Assembly: GCA_022825725.1 (NCBI GenBank) | Contig: JAJDWE010000034.1 | Span: 1 to 54,133, forward strand | DNA length: 54,133 nt | Direction of reading: 5' to 3' | Source of the DNA: Gemmatimonadota bacterium | Lineage (GTDB): Bacteria; Gemmatimonadota; Gemmatimonadetes; Palauibacterales; Palauibacteraceae | Shown: piece after piece, positions 52,026 through 54,133 of the stretch | How the letters are laid out: the number at the start of each line of letters is the position of its first letter | How positions within the stretch are numbered: position 1 is the first letter of the stretch | The notes under the pieces: model-generated | What the model saw: the letters and a program-made list of their open reading frames with translations, nothing else | Databases searched by the model: none | What the model was told of the DNA's origin: nothing | Translations under genes and position numbers: made by a program

Positions 52026-52681
52026 GACGCCCGTCCGGCGTTCTTCCCCATCTCTCTCTCTTTCTCTGCGGGCTCTCTCTCGGAGCGTCGAGCCTGACGG
52101 CCCAGATGGCTCCCGCGGTGCCGTTCGGCGACGATACCGGTCCGGAAGTGTTCGGGCTCGCCGGCGTCATCCAGCCCCTCAACAACCTCACGGACAATAC
52201 CGGCGCGTACGGCATCGTGATGCCGCCGGACGTGATGATGGGGGGCGAAGTGACCTGGTGGGCGTCAAGCGCGGTCGGAATCGGCGTCATGGGGCTCTAT
52301 TCCCCGGCGACGCTCGAAGGCGTCGGCGGCGGACCCGGGCGGCGACTCGGAACGCTCGGCGAAACGGAGTACCTGGCGGGCACGGTGAACCTGACGTTCC
52401 GACTGCGGTCGTCAGGCTCGGCGGGGGCGCTCGAACCCTATTTTACGATGGGCGGAGGGCTCCGGCAGTTGAAGTTCTACGGCGCCGAAGTGCCGAAGCT
52501 CAGCGCGACGGATCCGATGGCGACGGCCGCGATCGGCGTCCGGGTACAGCTCATGTCGTCGCTCTGGTTCCGGGGAGAGCTTCGGGACATGGCGTCCTAC
52601 TACATCTCTGCCGCGACGGACGCGTCGAAGCTTCAGAACGACATCGGCATCACGATCGGCTTCGGCTACCGCTACCGCTAA
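52022..52681 (+). CDS. Small outer-membrane beta-barrel protein
   Basis: 219 residues. Signal peptide (HLSLFLCGLSLGASSLTAQ). The mature part alternates hydrophobic and polar residues in about eight strand-like segments (GGEVTWWASSAVGIGVMGLY, YLAGTVNLTFRLRSS, LEPYFTMGGGLRQLKFYG) and ends GITIGFGYRYR, typical of OmpA/OmpW-size porin-like barrels. No family I can name. ATG overlaps the protease stop (ATGA), so it may anchor, export or serve the upstream protease and propeller. Converges with the next gene 7 bases away. Confidence 0.8.
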   Translation: MRRPSGVLPHLSLFLCGLSLGASSLTAQMAPAVPFGDDTGPEVFGLAGVIQPLNNLTDNTGAYGIVMPPDVMMGGEVTWWASSAVGIGVMGLYSPATLEGVGGGPGRRLGTLGETEYLAGTVNLTFRLRSSGSAGALEPYFTMGGGLRQLKFYGAEVPKLSATDPMATAAIGVRVQLMSSLWFRGELRDMASYYISAATDASKLQNDIGITIGFGYRYR

Positions 52682-52688
52682 CCGACAG

Positions 52689-54133
52689 CTAGCCGCCGGA
52701 GCCGCCGGGGGCCGGGACGCGCACGTCGAGCGTCCCCGGCGCGATCGGGACCGATGTCTCCTCGCCGCCCGGCCATACGACACGCAGCGTGGCGGGCGCG
52801 CGTGACGCACCCGTCGCGCCGGCCACGCCGAGCGTCTGGATCGATTCATGGCGGGCGAGGTAACCCTCCCCCGACCGAACCTCCCGTGCCGGACCGAGCG
52901 TTCCGTCCGCGTATTCGAGCCGGAGGCGGGCGCCGACGGCCCGCGGGTTCGCGGGCGGGCCCTCGAGCGTGACCCTGAGACCGGGCGCCGCACCGACGTT
53001 GCGGTAGAGCCGGGTCTCGCCGCCGTTGACGCCGAAGGCGAGGTCGACGCGCCCATCGCGGTCATGGTCCGCGAGCGCGACAGCCCGGGCGTCCCCGTAG
53101 ACGGCGATCCCGGAGCGCGAGCCTCGCACGGGTTCGAAGCCCCCCTCGCCGTCCCCTCTCAGCCAGAGCCCCCGCCCCGCGTCGTAGCGCGGCGTCCCCG
53201 GCCGGCCGGCGTAGAAGTTCTGCGCGAGGACGAGATCTTCGTGACCATCCCCGTCTAGGTCGGCGGCGGCGACGCCGAAGGCGGGCGCGCGCTGGGCCGC
53301 CGCGGGAAGCGGGGCGCTCTCGAAGCCGGAAGGGCGATTGAGCCATACGGTGTGGCGCAGTTCGTTCGCGTCGAGCCGGCGCGCGGGGTCCAGGCCGCCG
53401 ATGAGGTCGGTCAGGGGCGTGCTCGCGAAGCGCTCGTACGTCACGCGCAGGAGCGTGGAGAGTCCGCCCGGGACGGCGAGCGCGTCCCTGCCCCGGAGAG
53501 GGCGCCACACGCCGGATTCCATCCGGGCCTCGACGAGATCGACGATGCCGTCGCGATTCATGTCGCCGTAGATGAGCGAGTAGGCGGGCGGGACGTCGAG
53601 ATTCGCGCCCCAGCCGGTCGCGACGAGGTCGGGCCGGCCGTCCTCATCGAAGTCCGCGGCGGCGAGGCCGTTCCAGCGCCCTCCGAGACGCGTGAGGCCC
53701 AGCGCGTCGCTCACATCGGTGAAACGGCCCCCATCGTTCCGGAAGAGGCGGACGCTGCCCCAATCCAGGGCGAGCGCGAGGTCGGGGTCGCCATCGAGAT
53801 CGTAATCCGTGAAGAGGGCGGCGGAGACGAGTCCGAGGCGCGCGAAGGGGAGGGAGCGCTCCGCATCGACGCGCAGGGCGTCGCCGTCGTGGATCAGCAG
53901 GCGGGAGTCGACCGCGGCGGGGTAGGCGCCGGGGGCGACGCGTCCGCCGACGAAGAGGTCGAGATCGCCGTCGCCGTCGATGTCGGCCTGGGCGAGCGGG
54001 CCCGTCGCGGCGGGGAGCCGCCCGGGCGGGGTGCCGGGAGCTTCGATGAGCGGGGGCGCCGGCGCGGACGCGCCGAGCGGCGCCGCGATGACCGCGGGAA
54101 CGGCCGCGGCCTCCGCGGGCGTGCCCGCCTCGT
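52689..54133 (-). CDS. FG-GAP/VCBS repeat protein with ASPIC/UnbV C-terminal domain (5' end outside window)
   Basis: Partial: the coding frame is open to the window edge, so the N-terminus is missing. At least 480 residues are visible. FG-GAP-type calcium-binding repeats recur: ADIDGDGDLDLFVGGR, TDYDLDGDPDLALALDWG, ADFDEDGRPDLVATGWG, GDMNRDGIVDLVEAR, ADLDGDGHEDLVLAQN, DHDRDGRVDLAFGVN. The C-terminal ASPIC/UnbV domain reads AVGARLRLEYADG, EVRSGEGYLARHESIQTLGV, LRVVWPGGEETSV. These are secreted propeller-type proteins, abundant in Gemmatimonadota, Acidobacteriota and Planctomycetota; their ligands are mostly unknown. The first in-frame ATG inside the window (53714) is internal to the repeats and not the real start. 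Confidence 0.9.
   Translation of the reverse strand, partial: EAGTPAEAAAVPAVIAAPLGASAPAPPLIEAPGTPPGRLPAATGPLAQADIDGDGDLDLFVGGRVAPGAYPAAVDSRLLIHDGDALRVDAERSLPFARLGLVSAALFTDYDLDGDPDLALALDWGSVRLFRNDGGRFTDVSDALGLTRLGGRWNGLAAADFDEDGRPDLVATGWGANLDVPPAYSLIYGDMNRDGIVDLVEARMESGVWRPLRGRDALAVPGGLSTLLRVTYERFASTPLTDLIGGLDPARRLDANELRHTVWLNRPSGFESAPLPAAAQRAPAFGVAAADLDGDGHEDLVLAQNFYAGRPGTPRYDAGRGLWLRGDGEGGFEPVRGSRSGIAVYGDARAVALADHDRDGRVDLAFGVNGGETRLYRNVGAAPGLRVTLEGPPANPRAVGARLRLEYADGTLGPAREVRSGEGYLARHESIQTLGVAGATGASRAPATLRVVWPGGEETSVPIAPGTLDVRVPAPGGSGG

Overview
The window is a 54 kb piece of a very GC-rich, diderm (Gram-negative-type) bacterial chromosome. TamA/TamB, an Omp85 barrel, several lipobox lipoproteins and a small outer-membrane barrel point to an outer membrane. 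The mix of secreted metalloproteases, paired M16 peptidases, a NagZ/beta-lactamase fusion and an ASPIC/UnbV protein resembles Gemmatimonadota. That placement is inference from gene content; no 16S gene is present. No tRNA, CRISPR array, integrase, insertion sequence or phage gene was found.

Left part (1-11.4 kb, accessory). A small unknown secreted protein and a gene-free stretch are followed by leftward genes: a lipoprotein with four Ig/cadherin-like repeats and a leishmanolysin-like zinc protease, a sodium:solute symporter, and a lipoprotein fusing a NagZ-type beta-N-acetylglucosaminidase to a beta-lactamase-like serine hydrolase. Starting close by in the opposite direction is a NamZ-type (DUF1343) exo-N-acetylmuramidase. 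The symporter, fusion and NamZ form a plausible muropeptide-sugar salvage locus. Next is a DUF222-HNH endonuclease gene with a perfect palindrome (core CGTTCCCGCGGGAACG) upstream, inside and just downstream; a fourth copy lies inside thiS.

Middle (11.4-47.5 kb, one strand). About thirty protein genes all run leftward, with tiny gaps or 4-bp stop/start overlaps. In transcription order: two M16 peptidases (active, then inactive), NUDIX hydrolase, ECF sigma factor, zinc-finger anti-sigma factor, holA, SPOR protein, mutS, TonB-like lipoprotein, ddl, rhomboid, EF-G-like GTPase, yebC, ruvCAB, queA, tgt, yajC, def, fmt, thiE/tenI-like, thiS, thiG, rsmB, PASTA protein, ybbR, tsaD, lgt, tamA, tamB and a DAG-kinase-like lipid kinase. 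The RNase P RNA gene lies at the upstream end. This block covers DNA repair, tRNA modification, initiator-Met processing, thiazole synthesis and envelope assembly.

Right part (48.0-54.1 kb). A rightward, translationally coupled trio encodes a secreted beta-propeller, an M30-like metalloprotease lipoprotein and a small outer-membrane barrel. It converges on a partial FG-GAP/ASPIC-UnbV protein that runs off the window.

Most notable points: (1) the palindromic repeat clustered around the HNH gene; (2) stop/start overlaps of the form NTGA, several of which seem to need CTG initiation (ruvC, tamB, the symporter), with tsaD lacking any usual start; (3) a thiE-like gene whose conserved N-terminus is out of frame with any usable start; (4) the muropeptide-salvage locus; (5) the propeller/protease/barrel operon. 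All functional calls come from reading motifs by eye; no database search was possible.
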